From Aquimarina spongiae (GTDB lineage Bacteria > Bacteroidota > Bacteroidia > Flavobacteriales > Flavobacteriaceae): a DNA stretch of 64,000 bases. Shown here piece after piece: positions 26,402 through 35,062 of the stretch. The notes under the pieces were generated by a model that worked only from the letters and a program-made list of their open reading frames with translations, made no database searches and had not been told where the DNA came from. The stretch is from the NCBI RefSeq assembly GCF_900141785.1, contig NZ_FQYP01000004.1, positions 372,001-436,000 on the forward strand. The letters are read 5' to 3'. The first letter of the stretch is position 1, and each line of letters starts with the position of its first letter. The translations under genes were made by a program, and so were the position numbers.

Positions 26402-27075
26402 TGTCAAAGTTATATATTGTTCCTACCCCTATTGGTAATTTGGAAGACATGACCTTTAGAGCGATCAAAGTACTAAAAGAAGTTGATCTTATTTTGGCAG
26501 AAGATACCCGCACTAGTGGCAAACTGCTCAAACATTTTGAAATTGCCACTCCTATGCAGAGTCATCATATGCATAATGAGCATAAAACAGTAAACAACAT
26601 TACGCAGCGATTACAAAGAGGGGATACCATTGCTCTTATTAGTGATGCTGGTACTCCTGCTATAAGTGACCCCGGTTTTTTACTTACTCGAGCTTGTGTA
26701 GAGCAAGGAATCCCGGTTGAATGTTTGCCCGGGGCAACGGCATTTGTGCCTGCTTTGGTGAATAGTGGCTTACCCAATGATAAATTTGTTTTTGAAGGTT
26801 TTTTGCCTGTTAAGAAAGGACGGCAAACTCGACTAAAATTTCTAGCAGAAGAAGCCAGGACCATGATTTTTTATGAATCTCCGCATAAGTTGATCAAAAC
26901 CTTAGGGAATTTTGTTGAATATTTTGGTGCCGAACGATTAGTTACTGTATCTCGTGAGCTTAGTAAATTACATGAAGAAACCATTCGTGGTACTGTCAAA
27001 GAAGTATTATCTCATTTTGAAACCAAACCTCCAAAAGGAGAAATTGTTATCGTTGTAGAAGGAAAAAAGAAATAG
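26401..27075 (+). CDS. rsmI: 16S rRNA (cytidine-1402-2'-O)-methyltransferase
   Basis: A 224-residue tetrapyrrole-methylase-fold enzyme that uses SAM to 2'-O-methylate C1402 in the ribosomal decoding centre. It shows YIVPTPIGNLEDMT at the start, ILAEDTRTSGKLLKH, LISDAGTPAISDPG and the SAM loop PGATAFVPALVNSGLP. It lacks the C-terminal extension of E. coli RsmI, as is common in Bacteroidota. Its stop codon overlaps the next gene by one base. Confidence 0.95.
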   Translation: MSKLYIVPTPIGNLEDMTFRAIKVLKEVDLILAEDTRTSGKLLKHFEIATPMQSHHMHNEHKTVNNITQRLQRGDTIALISDAGTPAISDPGFLLTRACVEQGIPVECLPGATAFVPALVNSGLPNDKFVFEGFLPVKKGRQTRLKFLAEEARTMIFYESPHKLIKTLGNFVEYFGAERLVTVSRELSKLHEETIRGTVKEVLSHFETKPPKGEIVIVVEGKKK

Positions 27076-27647
27076 TGGACCAATTACTTTCAGATATTAG
27101 ATCGTGTGATGTTTGCGCCGAACACTTGGCTTTGGGCCCCAGACCAGTAGTCACTGGTCATCCTGAAGCTAAAATTGTGATTATTGGTCAGGCACCTGGA
27201 ACCAAAGTACATGCCTCTGGTGTTCCCTGGGATGATCAAAGTGGAAAGCAACTACGGAAATGGCTCGATGTTTCGGATGAGGTGTTTTATGATGAAACCA
27301 AGATTGCTATTGTTCCCATGGGATTTTGTTATCCGGGAAAGGGAAAAAGTGGTGATTTGCCTCCACGACCAGAATGTGCGCCGCTTTGGCATCAAAAATT
27401 ATTCAATCATATGCCCAATATCGAATTAATCATCCTTATCGGACAATATGCTCAAAAGCACTATCTCCAAAAAAATGTAAAAAATAATCTTACCGAAACG
27501 GTTCGGGCGTATCATGAATATTTACCCAAGTATTTTACCTTGCCTCACCCGTCGCCAAGAAATCGTTTTTGGTTTACAAAAAACCCTTGGTTTGCCATGG
27601 ATGTGCTTCCTGTACTTCAAAGTATGGTCAAAAAGGCGATCACATAA
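27075..27647 (+). CDS. Uracil-DNA glycosylase family protein, iron-sulfur type
   Basis: A 190-residue protein read from a GTG that shares a base with the rsmI stop. It keeps four cysteines with family 4 spacing: C11-x2-C14 and C85-x15-C101, which would hold a 4Fe-4S cluster. Motif A reads GQAPGTKVHASGVPWDD and motif B reads HPSPRNRFW; compared with family 4 enzymes the residues after GQAPG differ. This variant is widespread in Bacteroidota and proteobacteria as a separate UDG-like group. Removal of uracil or another damaged base is likely, but the substrate is inference. Confidence 0.82.
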   Translation: MDQLLSDIRSCDVCAEHLALGPRPVVTGHPEAKIVIIGQAPGTKVHASGVPWDDQSGKQLRKWLDVSDEVFYDETKIAIVPMGFCYPGKGKSGDLPPRPECAPLWHQKLFNHMPNIELIILIGQYAQKHYLQKNVKNNLTETVRAYHEYLPKYFTLPHPSPRNRFWFTKNPWFAMDVLPVLQSMVKKAIT

Positions 27648-27667
27648 AACCTGTTTAAATTCTAGAA

Positions 27668-28009
27668 ATGACACTATCTCAATTCATATCCAAAGTAAAA
27701 GAACAACCCCAACAATTATCCTTTGAGGATACCATGAACGTTATTGAAGAACACTACCATTTTACACCAAGTGCTTTCAAAAATGGAGAAGTAGCTAATA
27801 AAGAAGGAGAAAACTCGGGGTCCTGTAAATTATTGAGTTTTGCACAACTTCAACAATTAAGTAAAGAAGAAACTTTACATTGTTTTGGGCAATACTATAC
27901 CGATGTACTAAAAACTCCTGAAGGCAATGACCATCAAAATATCCGTAATTTTATGAAAACAGGATGGGATGGGGTTTCTTTTGACCGAGATTCACTGGTT
28001 CAAAAATAA
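27668..28009 (+). CDS. HopJ type III effector-family domain protein
   Basis: A 113-residue soluble protein with the HopJ pattern: F-x(15-20)-F-x-D-T-M-x-V-I-E-x-H-Y-x-F-T-P near residues 18-37, then GSCKLLSFAQLQQLSKEE and DHQNIRNFM..GW. The family is named after a Pseudomonas effector but is common in free-living bacteria with no type III secretion, so the name should not be read as virulence. Function unknown. It closes the plus-strand run starting at the 260-residue hypothetical. Confidence 0.8.
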   Translation: MTLSQFISKVKEQPQQLSFEDTMNVIEEHYHFTPSAFKNGEVANKEGENSGSCKLLSFAQLQQLSKEETLHCFGQYYTDVLKTPEGNDHQNIRNFMKTGWDGVSFDRDSLVQK

Positions 28010-28055
28010 GGGATAGGATTTATAAAAACATCAACCAAACATAGTTACTAAAGAA

Positions 28056-28133
28056 TTACGTTTCAATAATGTATTGGTGTAAGCGTTATTGATACTAAAG
28101 TAATCCTTAAAGCAATACATTATTGAAACGTAA
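28056..28133. repeat. 21-bp perfect inverted repeat spanning an M50 gene start
   Basis: Positions 28056-28076 and 28113-28133 are perfectly complementary over 21 bp (left arm begins TTACGTTTCAATAATG), separated by 36 bases. The right arm contains the apparent TTG start codon of the M50 peptidase and the first codons after it. As RNA this would be a long hairpin hiding the start; as DNA it could be terminal repeats of a tiny element or an operator. Confidence 0.75.
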
Positions 28134-28821
28134 ATCGTTATTTACTATTGTAGGCGTTAGTCTGTTGGTTTTCTTGTTATGGCAATTACCCTATTTTGGA
28201 GTAATACAATACCCTTTTTTGCTATTAGGTACCTGGTTTCATGAAATGGGGCATGGTCTTACTGCTATGCTATTAGGAGGTAAATTTTATTATCTGGAGA
28301 TTTACGAAAACGGAGGTGGAGTAGCTTATTCTAATGTAGAGAACAGCTATTTGAACTATGATCTGGCTAGAGCACTTACAGCTGCAGGAGGATTATTAGG
28401 ACCAGCTATTTCGGGAGCGATTATGATTACTGCTGCAAAAAATCGAATAGCCTCCAAAGTTACTTTATGGGTATTATTACTAGTTATGGTATTATCCTTA
28501 TGCATTTGGATTCATGACCTGCTGGCACTGGTCATTTTGAGCGTATTTGCCGCTATTTTGTTTTTTGTGGCTATACTAAGAATTCGAAATCTTGAAGCAT
28601 TTACCCTATTGTTTTTGGGTACACAATGTGTGTTGAGCACCTATTTGCAAACGGGATATTTGTTTACCAAACAGTTTGAAAGAAGTGGAAAGATACACTA
28701 TTCGGATACACAAATGATAGCTGCTCATCTATCAGGAACTTATTGGCTATGGGCGATAGGTATTCTTATAACAACCATTTTTTTACTCTATCGTAGTTAT
28801 CGATACTATCTTCGTAAATAA
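28123..28821 (+). CDS. M50 family metallopeptidase, membrane protein
   Basis: A 232-residue multi-pass membrane protein with a zinc-protease motif HEMGH at 40-44 (His40, Glu41, His44), embedded in a hydrophobic helix (FLLLGTWFHEMGHGLTAMLLGG). Several further helices follow. This is the short M50 type, related to site-2 proteases but without PDZ or CBS domains; in flavobacteria it is uncharacterised. The best start by homology memory is the TTG giving MKRKSLFTIVG, an unusual start that sits inside the perfect inverted repeat. Confidence 0.8.
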   Translation: MKRKSLFTIVGVSLLVFLLWQLPYFGVIQYPFLLLGTWFHEMGHGLTAMLLGGKFYYLEIYENGGGVAYSNVENSYLNYDLARALTAAGGLLGPAISGAIMITAAKNRIASKVTLWVLLLVMVLSLCIWIHDLLALVILSVFAAILFFVAILRIRNLEAFTLLFLGTQCVLSTYLQTGYLFTKQFERSGKIHYSDTQMIAAHLSGTYWLWAIGILITTIFLLYRSYRYYLRK

Positions 28822-28824
28822 AAC

Positions 28825-28857
28825 TAGGCCATACAAGTGAATAACTTATACAGCCTA
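28825..28857 (+). terminator. Probable terminator between convergent genes
   Basis: TAGGC pairs with GCCTA, with inner AAGT/ACTT pairing, followed on the plus strand by ATTTTTAT. It would end the M50 transcript; the AhpD-like gene converges from the right. Confidence 0.5.
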
Positions 28858-28885
28858 ATTTTTATATGTTGATCAGGAGTAACGT

Positions 28886-29476
28886 CTATACGTGTTTTCC
28901 TTTTTCCCATCCGTGTTTACCAAGGTATTGTTCACCTGATTCTATAGCACCTTCTTCAACGGTGGTTCCCATAGAGTCGTTCCATCTATTCAAATACCCG
29001 AACAAAGAAATTACACCAAGCATTTCTACAATTTCACCTTCGTCCCAATACTTATATAATTCTTCTTTGATTTTGGCATCAACAGCATTAGGAATTACTG
29101 AGGCCGCCAAAGAAAAATCTAGTGCAGCACGTTCGGCATCGCTAAATGCGGGATGTGTCTTATATTCCCAAATGTTATCTAACTGTTCTTGTTCGGCACC
29201 ATATCGCTCTGCGGCACGAATAGCATGAGCCTGGCAATATCTACACCCTGTAGCATTACTGCTTACCCAAGCAATCATACGTTTTAAAGCAGAGGTCACT
29301 CGGCCCTCATTTGCCATTACCGCTTTATTAAGATTAATAAATGCTTTTGAAATAGCGGGTCTTCTCTGCATAGTAAGCACAGAATTAGGGCAAAAACCAA
29401 GAGTTTCATTAAAAAATTCTGCTAGTTTTTTAGTTTCCAGGTCGTGTTCTGGAGATAATGGAGTTACTAATGGCAT
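28886..29476 (-). CDS. Carboxymuconolactone decarboxylase/AhpD-like peroxidase family protein
   Basis: A 196-residue all-helical protein with the AhpD-type redox centre CRYCQAH (CxxC followed by His) around residues 78-84, in the context SSNATGCRYCQAHAIRAAERYG. Family members reduce hydroperoxides or are related enzymes with a peroxidase-type sequence (uncharacterised peroxidase-related group). The physiological substrate is unknown. No signal peptide. Confidence 0.85.
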   Translation of the reverse strand: MPLVTPLSPEHDLETKKLAEFFNETLGFCPNSVLTMQRRPAISKAFINLNKAVMANEGRVTSALKRMIAWVSSNATGCRYCQAHAIRAAERYGAEQEQLDNIWEYKTHPAFSDAERAALDFSLAASVIPNAVDAKIKEELYKYWDEGEIVEMLGVISLFGYLNRWNDSMGTTVEEGAIESGEQYLGKHGWEKGKHV

Positions 29477-29603
29477 GTGTATATTTTTTTGAGTTTAATC
29501 TAAAATTTTAGAAAGGCAAAATACAAAACTAATACCCAAATACATGATGATGAAGATGTTTTTTGTACTTTGTATTTTTAATTGTTTGGAATAGATTACA
29601 CCC

Positions 29604-31289
29604 ATGAGATGGACACTAAAACCCACCCCTGATGCTTCGATTGTAAATGCTCTGGCAGAACGTCTTAATGTAGATGCCATAATTGCTACTTTACTGGTGC
29701 AAAGAGGGATAGAAACTTTTGATCAGGCAAAGAAATTTTTTAGACCATCTCTCGATGATTTACATGATCCTTTTTTGATGAAAGATATGGATCGTGCGGT
29801 AGATAGAATCGAATCCGCAATTCGCAATGAGGAGAATATTTTGGTGTATGGTGATTATGATGTAGACGGCACTACCTCGGTAGCCTTGATGTCATCTTAT
29901 CTTTCCACTTTAACGCCCCAAGTGGCCACCTATATCCCCGATCGATATCAAGAAGGATATGGGGTTTCTTATCAGGGGATAGATTATGCACATGATAATG
30001 ATATTTCATTAATTATAGCTCTGGATTGTGGGATAAAAGCCATTGAAAAAGTGGCCTATGCCAAGGAGAAAGGAATTGATTTTGTGATATGTGATCACCA
30101 CCGACCAGGGGAACAAATACCAGACGCCATAGCAGTTTTGGATCCAAAACGTAGTGATTGTGAGTATCCGTATAAAGAGTTATGTGGTTGTGGTGTGGGG
30201 TTTAAGTTAATTCAAGGGTTAGCTTCAAGATACGATCAAACTATAGAGGACCTACTGCCTTATTTGGATTTGGTAGCTACAGCAATTGGAGCTGATATTG
30301 TCCCTATCACAGGAGAAAATAGAGCTCTGGCACATTTTGGACTAAAGGTAATCAATGCTCATCCCAGGACTGGATTTAAAGCGATGTTGTCTAAGGCAAA
30401 CAAAACAACCCTAACCATTACTGACCTGGTATTTCTTGTTGCCCCCAGAATCAATGCTGCCGGGCGAATGAAACACGGTTTGCACGCAGTTAACCTGCTT
30501 ACAGAGACAGATTTGCAGACTGCTTTACAATTTGCTTCAGAAATTGAATTGTATAATAGCGATCGTAAAGAGGCAGATAAGAAAATCACTGAGGAGGCTC
30601 TGCAACAGATCAAAGATAATCAGGAAGAAGAACGATATACCACGGTTGTTTATCAGGAAAACTGGCATAAAGGAGTTATTGGTATTGTTGCGTCCAGGCT
30701 CACAGAAACCTATTACCGACCAACATTAGTTTTCACCAAAAGTGGAGATAAATTGGCGGCCTCGGCACGATCGGTAAGAGGTTATGATGTATACGAAGCC
30801 TTAAACGCTTGCACGGATTATATCGAACAGTTTGGCGGCCATAAATATGCAGCCGGACTTACTTTGCTTGAAGAAAATTATGAGGCTTTCAAAAAGAAGT
30901 TTGAATCTGTTGTAGCATCTACTATTGATAAAAAATTATTAACTCCTGAAATCACTGTGGATATGCCGATCGAGCTCACTCAAATTACCCCAAAGTTTTA
31001 TCGCATCCTAAAACAGTTTGCTCCCTTTGGTCCAGGTAATATGACTCCGGTGTTTATGACCGAAGGTGTAAAGGATACAGGGTACGGGAAGTGCGTAGGT
31101 GCAGATGACAAGCATCTAAAATGTGCCGTGCAAAAAAACAAAATTGCTGTAGGTGCTATAGGTTTTGGTTTGGGAGCGAAGCAAAACTTGATTACAGGAA
31201 ATAATTCGTTTAAAGCCGCATATTCGATTGACGAAAATGAATGGAACGGGCAGGTCTCTTTACAATTAAAATTAAAAGATATAAATTAA
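29604..31289 (+). CDS. recJ: Single-stranded-DNA-specific exonuclease RecJ
   Basis: A 561-residue 5'-3' single-strand exonuclease for recombination and mismatch repair. The DHH-domain motifs are visible: GDYDVDGTTS (about 76-85), ALDCGIKA, and VICDHHRPG with the name-giving DHH near 163-165. The DHHA1 part has GGHKYAAGLTL near 411-421, and the C-terminal OB domain ends the protein. Length is normal. Confidence 0.95.
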   Translation: MRWTLKPTPDASIVNALAERLNVDAIIATLLVQRGIETFDQAKKFFRPSLDDLHDPFLMKDMDRAVDRIESAIRNEENILVYGDYDVDGTTSVALMSSYLSTLTPQVATYIPDRYQEGYGVSYQGIDYAHDNDISLIIALDCGIKAIEKVAYAKEKGIDFVICDHHRPGEQIPDAIAVLDPKRSDCEYPYKELCGCGVGFKLIQGLASRYDQTIEDLLPYLDLVATAIGADIVPITGENRALAHFGLKVINAHPRTGFKAMLSKANKTTLTITDLVFLVAPRINAAGRMKHGLHAVNLLTETDLQTALQFASEIELYNSDRKEADKKITEEALQQIKDNQEEERYTTVVYQENWHKGVIGIVASRLTETYYRPTLVFTKSGDKLAASARSVRGYDVYEALNACTDYIEQFGGHKYAAGLTLLEENYEAFKKKFESVVASTIDKKLLTPEITVDMPIELTQITPKFYRILKQFAPFGPGNMTPVFMTEGVKDTGYGKCVGADDKHLKCAVQKNKIAVGAIGFGLGAKQNLITGNNSFKAAYSIDENEWNGQVSLQLKLKDIN

Positions 31290-31323
31290 CTTATTTTTAT
31301 TTAGATTGATTATAAATAATGTG

Positions 31324-31331
31324 TATTTTTG
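31324..31331 (+). promoter_or_regulatory. -7 promoter box downstream of recJ
   Basis: TATTTTTG fits TAnnTTTG and lies 18 bases before an ATG at 31350. It shows that an apparent TTG start at 31329 is in the promoter, not the gene. Confidence 0.5.
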
Positions 31332-31349
31332 AATCAAAATAGATTCAGA

Positions 31350-31703
31350 ATGAGCCCTATTGATAAAATATTCAGCAACGAAATTGGTATTTCCTTCTTC
31401 TGGAAGAAAGAAACGCAGACCAATACACCCAAAGTACAATTGATATTTAGAGATATTGGATTTTTATTAACGCTTAATGAGTTAAAAGACTTTTCGGATT
31501 CCTGCACCAATACCATTCAATCGCAATGTTGTAGTGAGTGTATGGATCCAGAACATTGTCGATCCTTATTATTAAGAACACCATCAGATAAAATTGATCT
31601 TGCGGTTAACCGACAAGAAATTCACCAGATTCAAGAATTGATCAACGGGACCATTTTTAAAATGGAACTAAAAAGTTGGATTAATGGATTAAGTTTTAAT
31701 TAA
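31350..31703 (+). CDS. Hypothetical protein with CCSEC...C cluster
   Basis: A 117-residue soluble protein of unknown family. It starts MSPIDKIFSNEIGISFFWKK and has a central cysteine cluster, CCSECMDPEHC (about 57-67), after another Cys at 48. Five to six cysteines in so short a protein suggest metal binding or a redox role. It has its own promoter after recJ and ends five bases before the convergent hydrolase gene. Confidence 0.65.
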   Translation: MSPIDKIFSNEIGISFFWKKETQTNTPKVQLIFRDIGFLLTLNELKDFSDSCTNTIQSQCCSECMDPEHCRSLLLRTPSDKIDLAVNRQEIHQIQELINGTIFKMELKSWINGLSFN

Positions 31704-31707
31704 CCCA

Positions 31708-32643
31708 TTATTTTTTCATAAAATCCAGGATTTTATAGGTGATTTCCTGTGCCTTGGTTTCCTGAATAAAATGTTTTTCGTCTACAAAATGAATATCTTC
31801 GGGCCTAACACCCAGAGCATTTGCCGCTCTGTTTTCTTGTGGAGGCCACTGTAGCATGGTATCGTGTATTCCCCAGATTACCGAAACAGGAACTTTTACA
31901 TTTTCGAATACTTCACTATAATCCGGAAGGTCATTACACGTTTGACTAAAAAAGTAATACATCGCATCAGTTTTACCTTCTAGTAAAGGAGTTTTGTAAC
32001 CCTCGACATCAACTGGGTTAAGAGTATTTTCTTTTAAACCTTCTTTAAACAACTTTTTTAATAGCGTATTGGTAGTAACCCCATTGCGATATGCCCACAT
32101 GGCAGTTTTGGCAAATCCACCTGGTTTCATACGAACAGGAGGATAGAAACCTTCTTCATAGATAATCGTATTAAGTACAACTAACTTTTCGATTTTATCA
32201 GGGTCTTGCTTAATCAACTCCCAGGTCCACAAACCACCTGCATCATGCATAACATGTGTCCAGCTCTCGATACCCAAAGACTCCATAAGTTCCAGAATCC
32301 GTTTGGCGTGGTTTTCATTGTTATATATTTCAAAGCCTTCTGGAGAATCACTAGAACCATACCCCAACATATCCGGTACAATAACACGATATCCTTTTTT
32401 GGCCAATGGATCGATCATCTTGCGATATAACCAGCCTGATACAGGAACACCGTGAAGTAACAAAATAGCAGGCCCTTCACCTTTGTCGATATATTTAATC
32501 AAACCATCTTGAGTAGGGTATAATCGTTGTTCTGCTCTGAAATCCTCGTAGGTAATCTGATTTTTTCTAATTTTAGTAGTTTCATAGGGTTTGCAGGAAA
32601 ATAGGAGCAATCCCATTAGGGTGAAAAGAAAAAACTTTCGCAT
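31708..32643 (-). CDS. Alpha/beta hydrolase, haloalkane dehalogenase/epoxide hydrolase-like lipoprotein
   Basis: A 311-residue lipoprotein (lipobox LLLFSC, Cys17). The fold markers are LLLHGVPVSGW (oxyanion) and an aspartate nucleophile rather than serine: HVMHDAGGLW with Asp134. Asp nucleophiles define the dehalogenase/epoxide hydrolase group. The dehalogenase halide-binding Trp next to the nucleophile is replaced by Ala, so a true haloalkane dehalogenase is doubtful. The acid in WGIHDTML and His in DEKHFIQE complete a triad. Substrate unknown. Confidence 0.8.
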   Translation of the reverse strand: MRKFFLFTLMGLLLFSCKPYETTKIRKNQITYEDFRAEQRLYPTQDGLIKYIDKGEGPAILLLHGVPVSGWLYRKMIDPLAKKGYRVIVPDMLGYGSSDSPEGFEIYNNENHAKRILELMESLGIESWTHVMHDAGGLWTWELIKQDPDKIEKLVVLNTIIYEEGFYPPVRMKPGGFAKTAMWAYRNGVTTNTLLKKLFKEGLKENTLNPVDVEGYKTPLLEGKTDAMYYFFSQTCNDLPDYSEVFENVKVPVSVIWGIHDTMLQWPPQENRAANALGVRPEDIHFVDEKHFIQETKAQEITYKILDFMKK

Positions 32644-32759
32644 AGCAATGATGATTTATGAGGTAGCAATTTACTTAAAATCATTTTGGTATGCCATAAC
32701 TGATAAAATTTTAAAGTACGGATCTTTATTTTTGAATATAATCACCATTCAAAAAAGCA

Positions 32760-33218
32760 TCAGGATACCGATTGTATAGTGATTTCTGCAGTATTAAATA
32801 CAAAGTAATCACCGGAAACTTTACCTAATAATAGACACCCAATAGGGGAATTAGCAGCAATAGCAAAATATGCGGTATCATTTACTAGAAGTTGCCCGGC
32901 AGAAATGCTTATAAAATAATTCCCTTTTGATGTAGCTACCAAACTTCCTAAATGTGCAGGTTGAGAGGAGATAGCAATATCAATTTTGGCTAGTATTTCT
33001 TGTAACTTTTGTACTTCGGCAAGCTGTTTTCCAGCTTTTTCACGCTCTAGTTGTAACATGGCACGACCAGTTTCATGCTTATCCCCTGCAGTACTTTTTG
33101 TTTCCGAAGATAAGGATTCCTGGATATCGTTAATGGTATGCTGGATGCGTTCTAACCGTTGAGCTACATACTGCTTGCATTGGTTGAATAGCTCAAGTTT
33201 AATGTCCTCTGTATTCAT
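32760..33218 (-). CDS. GreA/GreB C-terminal-domain-like protein
   Basis: A 152-residue protein with an N-terminal coiled coil (about 1-80, including the DKHETGRAMLQLEREKA stretch) and a C-terminal beta domain (about 90-150) like the FKBP-type end of transcript-cleavage factors GreA/GreB. Databases often mislabel such flavobacterial proteins as 3-oxoacyl-ACP synthase; nothing in the sequence supports that. The start is the ATG giving MNTEDIKLEL. It overlaps the end of mtgA by 20 bases, so the two are coupled. RNA polymerase binding is inference. Confidence 0.7.
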   Translation of the reverse strand: MNTEDIKLELFNQCKQYVAQRLERIQHTINDIQESLSSETKSTAGDKHETGRAMLQLEREKAGKQLAEVQKLQEILAKIDIAISSQPAHLGSLVATSKGNYFISISAGQLLVNDTAYFAIAANSPIGCLLLGKVSGDYFVFNTAEITIQSVS

Positions 33219-33909
33219 TTTGTTGTGGCTTATCAAGTACTAAGGTACCATAATTACGCATTTGAATAAAGATCCATTCCGCTCTTTTTTGGGTGTAAGA
33301 AGACGGAGGGTTGGCAAGATATTTACGAGGATTGGGTAATATGGCAGCTATGGCAACGGCTTCTTCCCGGTTAAGATTAGCAGCGGTAGTATTATACCAA
33401 AACTTTGCTGCTGCTTCAGCACCATATATCCCGTTTCCCATCTCGATGCTGTTGAGATATATTTCAAGAATTCGCTCTTTGGTCCACAGCTTTTCGATGA
33501 GAAATGTAAAATAGACCTCAAAACCTTTACGCACCCAGCTTCGTTGAGGCCAAAGAAATACATTTTTTGCGGTTTGTTGTGAGATCGTGCTTGCACCACG
33601 CAATCGTTTGCCAGCCTTATGTTCGGCGAGTGCTTTTTCTATAGCTTCATGATCGAAACCGTTGTGCTCCATAAATCGTTGATCTTCGCTGCAAATCACT
33701 GCTAATTGTAGGGATTTTGAAATTTTGGATAGCGGTACCCATTGGTGTTGAATGGTGTGTTGTTTCTCGGATTGTAATTTACGTATACCCATTAGAGGGG
33801 TAGCCGGTACATCAATCCATTTGTAGGTCAGTACCCATAAAAAACTAATGACAATAAATGCAACCGTACTTTTTGCTATAAACCGAAAAAACTTTTTCAT
33901 AACATCCAT
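33199..33909 (-). CDS. mtgA: Monofunctional biosynthetic peptidoglycan transglycosylase
   Basis: A 236-residue GT51 enzyme that polymerises lipid II glycan strands. It has an N-terminal membrane anchor (FIAKSTVAFIVISFLWVLTY), then the motif with the catalytic Glu, CSEDQRFMEHNGFD, the second motif RGASTISQQTAKNVFLWPQR, and ILEIYLNSIEMGNGIYGAE. There is no transpeptidase domain. The start at this ATG lies 6 bases after the preceding stop; a second ATG at 33900 is equally possible. Confidence 0.93.
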   Translation of the reverse strand: MDVMKKFFRFIAKSTVAFIVISFLWVLTYKWIDVPATPLMGIRKLQSEKQHTIQHQWVPLSKISKSLQLAVICSEDQRFMEHNGFDHEAIEKALAEHKAGKRLRGASTISQQTAKNVFLWPQRSWVRKGFEVYFTFLIEKLWTKERILEIYLNSIEMGNGIYGAEAAAKFWYNTTAANLNREEAVAIAAILPNPRKYLANPPSSYTQKRAEWIFIQMRNYGTLVLDKPQQNEYRGH

Positions 33910-33915
33910 CAATTA

Positions 33916-35028
33916 TTACAAAAGATCTGCTAATTCTGTGCCAACTTGAGTACCTATGGCAACTCCCATTCCTCCTAGGCGTACACCACAATAGACATGA
34001 TCAGAGATGGGTTGAACAATAGCCTCTTTACGATTGCCCACACCCATTATGCCGCTCCAGCGATGCTCAATTTCAAAATTAGTATCTGGTAAAATCACCT
34101 CATGTAAAAGCTGTTCTAATTTGTTCTGTATTAATGGTGTTTGTTCTAATAGGGTTGTTTCTTCATTTTTAAAATCAAGATTTCTGCCTCCTCCCAATAG
34201 GATTCGGTTATCAATATTTCTGAAATAGTAATATCCCTTATCCAGATGGAAAGTGCCTTTGATATGTAAATTTTTGATTGGTTGGGTAATCAGTACCTGA
34301 GCTCTGGCAGGTTTCACCTTGGTAACGCCCAATTGTGAGGCAAAACCGTTGGTTGCAATAAGTGCTTTGTTAGTATAGAACGTAAAATGTTCGGTTTTTA
34401 TTTCTACAGCAGTGTTAAGATCTTCAATTTGAGTTACTTGGCAAGCGCTTAAGATTTTGATATTTTGTTGATGCACTTTCTGTATCAAGGCATCCATCAT
34501 CTTGCCAGTATCAATCTGACCTTCGAACTGATTTACAATATACTGCGAATGAATATTTCTGAAATGAAAGTGATTTTCGGAAAGGAAGAAGGTGTCTTTT
34601 TTGAAAACAGGATGTAACAACTGGTTAATTTCCTCTTTTCTAGACAAACATTCTTCAAACAATGCCATGTCTGTTTGGGTAAATAATTCGTACCCTTGGT
34701 TGGGTTGATAATCTATTGATCGATCTCCTAAAGTTTCTCGTAACAAACTTAGACCATGATATCTTTTTTGAACAAGTTGTAATAGCTCTGCTTCAGAGTG
34801 AGTGTTGAGGTCATCCAAGATTTCGGATAAGCTCCCAAAACAGGCAAAGCCTGCATTTTTCGTGCTAGCGCCGTTGGGCAGTATACCTCGTTCTAGAATT
34901 ACAATTTTGGCATTAGGAAATTTTTCTCGTACCCTTAGTGCACAAGAAAGTCCTACGATTCCACTACCTATAATGGTGAAATCGATATTGGACAACCATG
35001 TTTTGTATTCCCAATAGCTTAGATTCAT
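33916..35028 (-). CDS. FAD-dependent oxidoreductase (DAO family)
   Basis: A 370-residue flavoprotein. The dinucleotide-binding motif is TIIGSGIVGLSCALRV (about 18-33), followed by ILERGILPNGASTKNAGFACFG, typical of glycine/D-amino-acid oxidase-like enzymes, and a C-terminal GVRLGGMGVAIGTQVG FAD motif. The substrate is unknown. It is the first gene of an operon with mtgA and the GreA-like gene, and starts directly next to the accC terminator. Confidence 0.85.
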   Translation of the reverse strand: MNLSYWEYKTWLSNIDFTIIGSGIVGLSCALRVREKFPNAKIVILERGILPNGASTKNAGFACFGSLSEILDDLNTHSEAELLQLVQKRYHGLSLLRETLGDRSIDYQPNQGYELFTQTDMALFEECLSRKEEINQLLHPVFKKDTFFLSENHFHFRNIHSQYIVNQFEGQIDTGKMMDALIQKVHQQNIKILSACQVTQIEDLNTAVEIKTEHFTFYTNKALIATNGFASQLGVTKVKPARAQVLITQPIKNLHIKGTFHLDKGYYYFRNIDNRILLGGGRNLDFKNEETTLLEQTPLIQNKLEQLLHEVILPDTNFEIEHRWSGIMGVGNRKEAIVQPISDHVYCGVRLGGMGVAIGTQVGTELADLL

Positions 35029-35032
35029 AAAA

Positions 35033-35054
35033 AAAGCCTCTATTAAGAGGCTTT
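35033..35054 (-). terminator. Terminator of the fabH-accB-accC operon
   Basis: AAAGCCTCT pairs with AGAGGCTTT around a 4-base loop; on the minus strand a run of seven T follows, reaching the start codon of the FAD oxidase gene. The oxidase promoter must therefore overlap accC or the hairpin. Confidence 0.8.
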
Positions 35055-35062
35055 GGATAATA

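Noticed and set aside
27668..28009. HopJ domain as evidence of type III secretion
   Set aside because: The domain is widespread in free-living bacteria and no secretion genes are present.
32760..33218. 3-oxoacyl-ACP synthase
   Set aside because: This label exists for homologues, but no thiolase-fold motif or active-site Cys is present.
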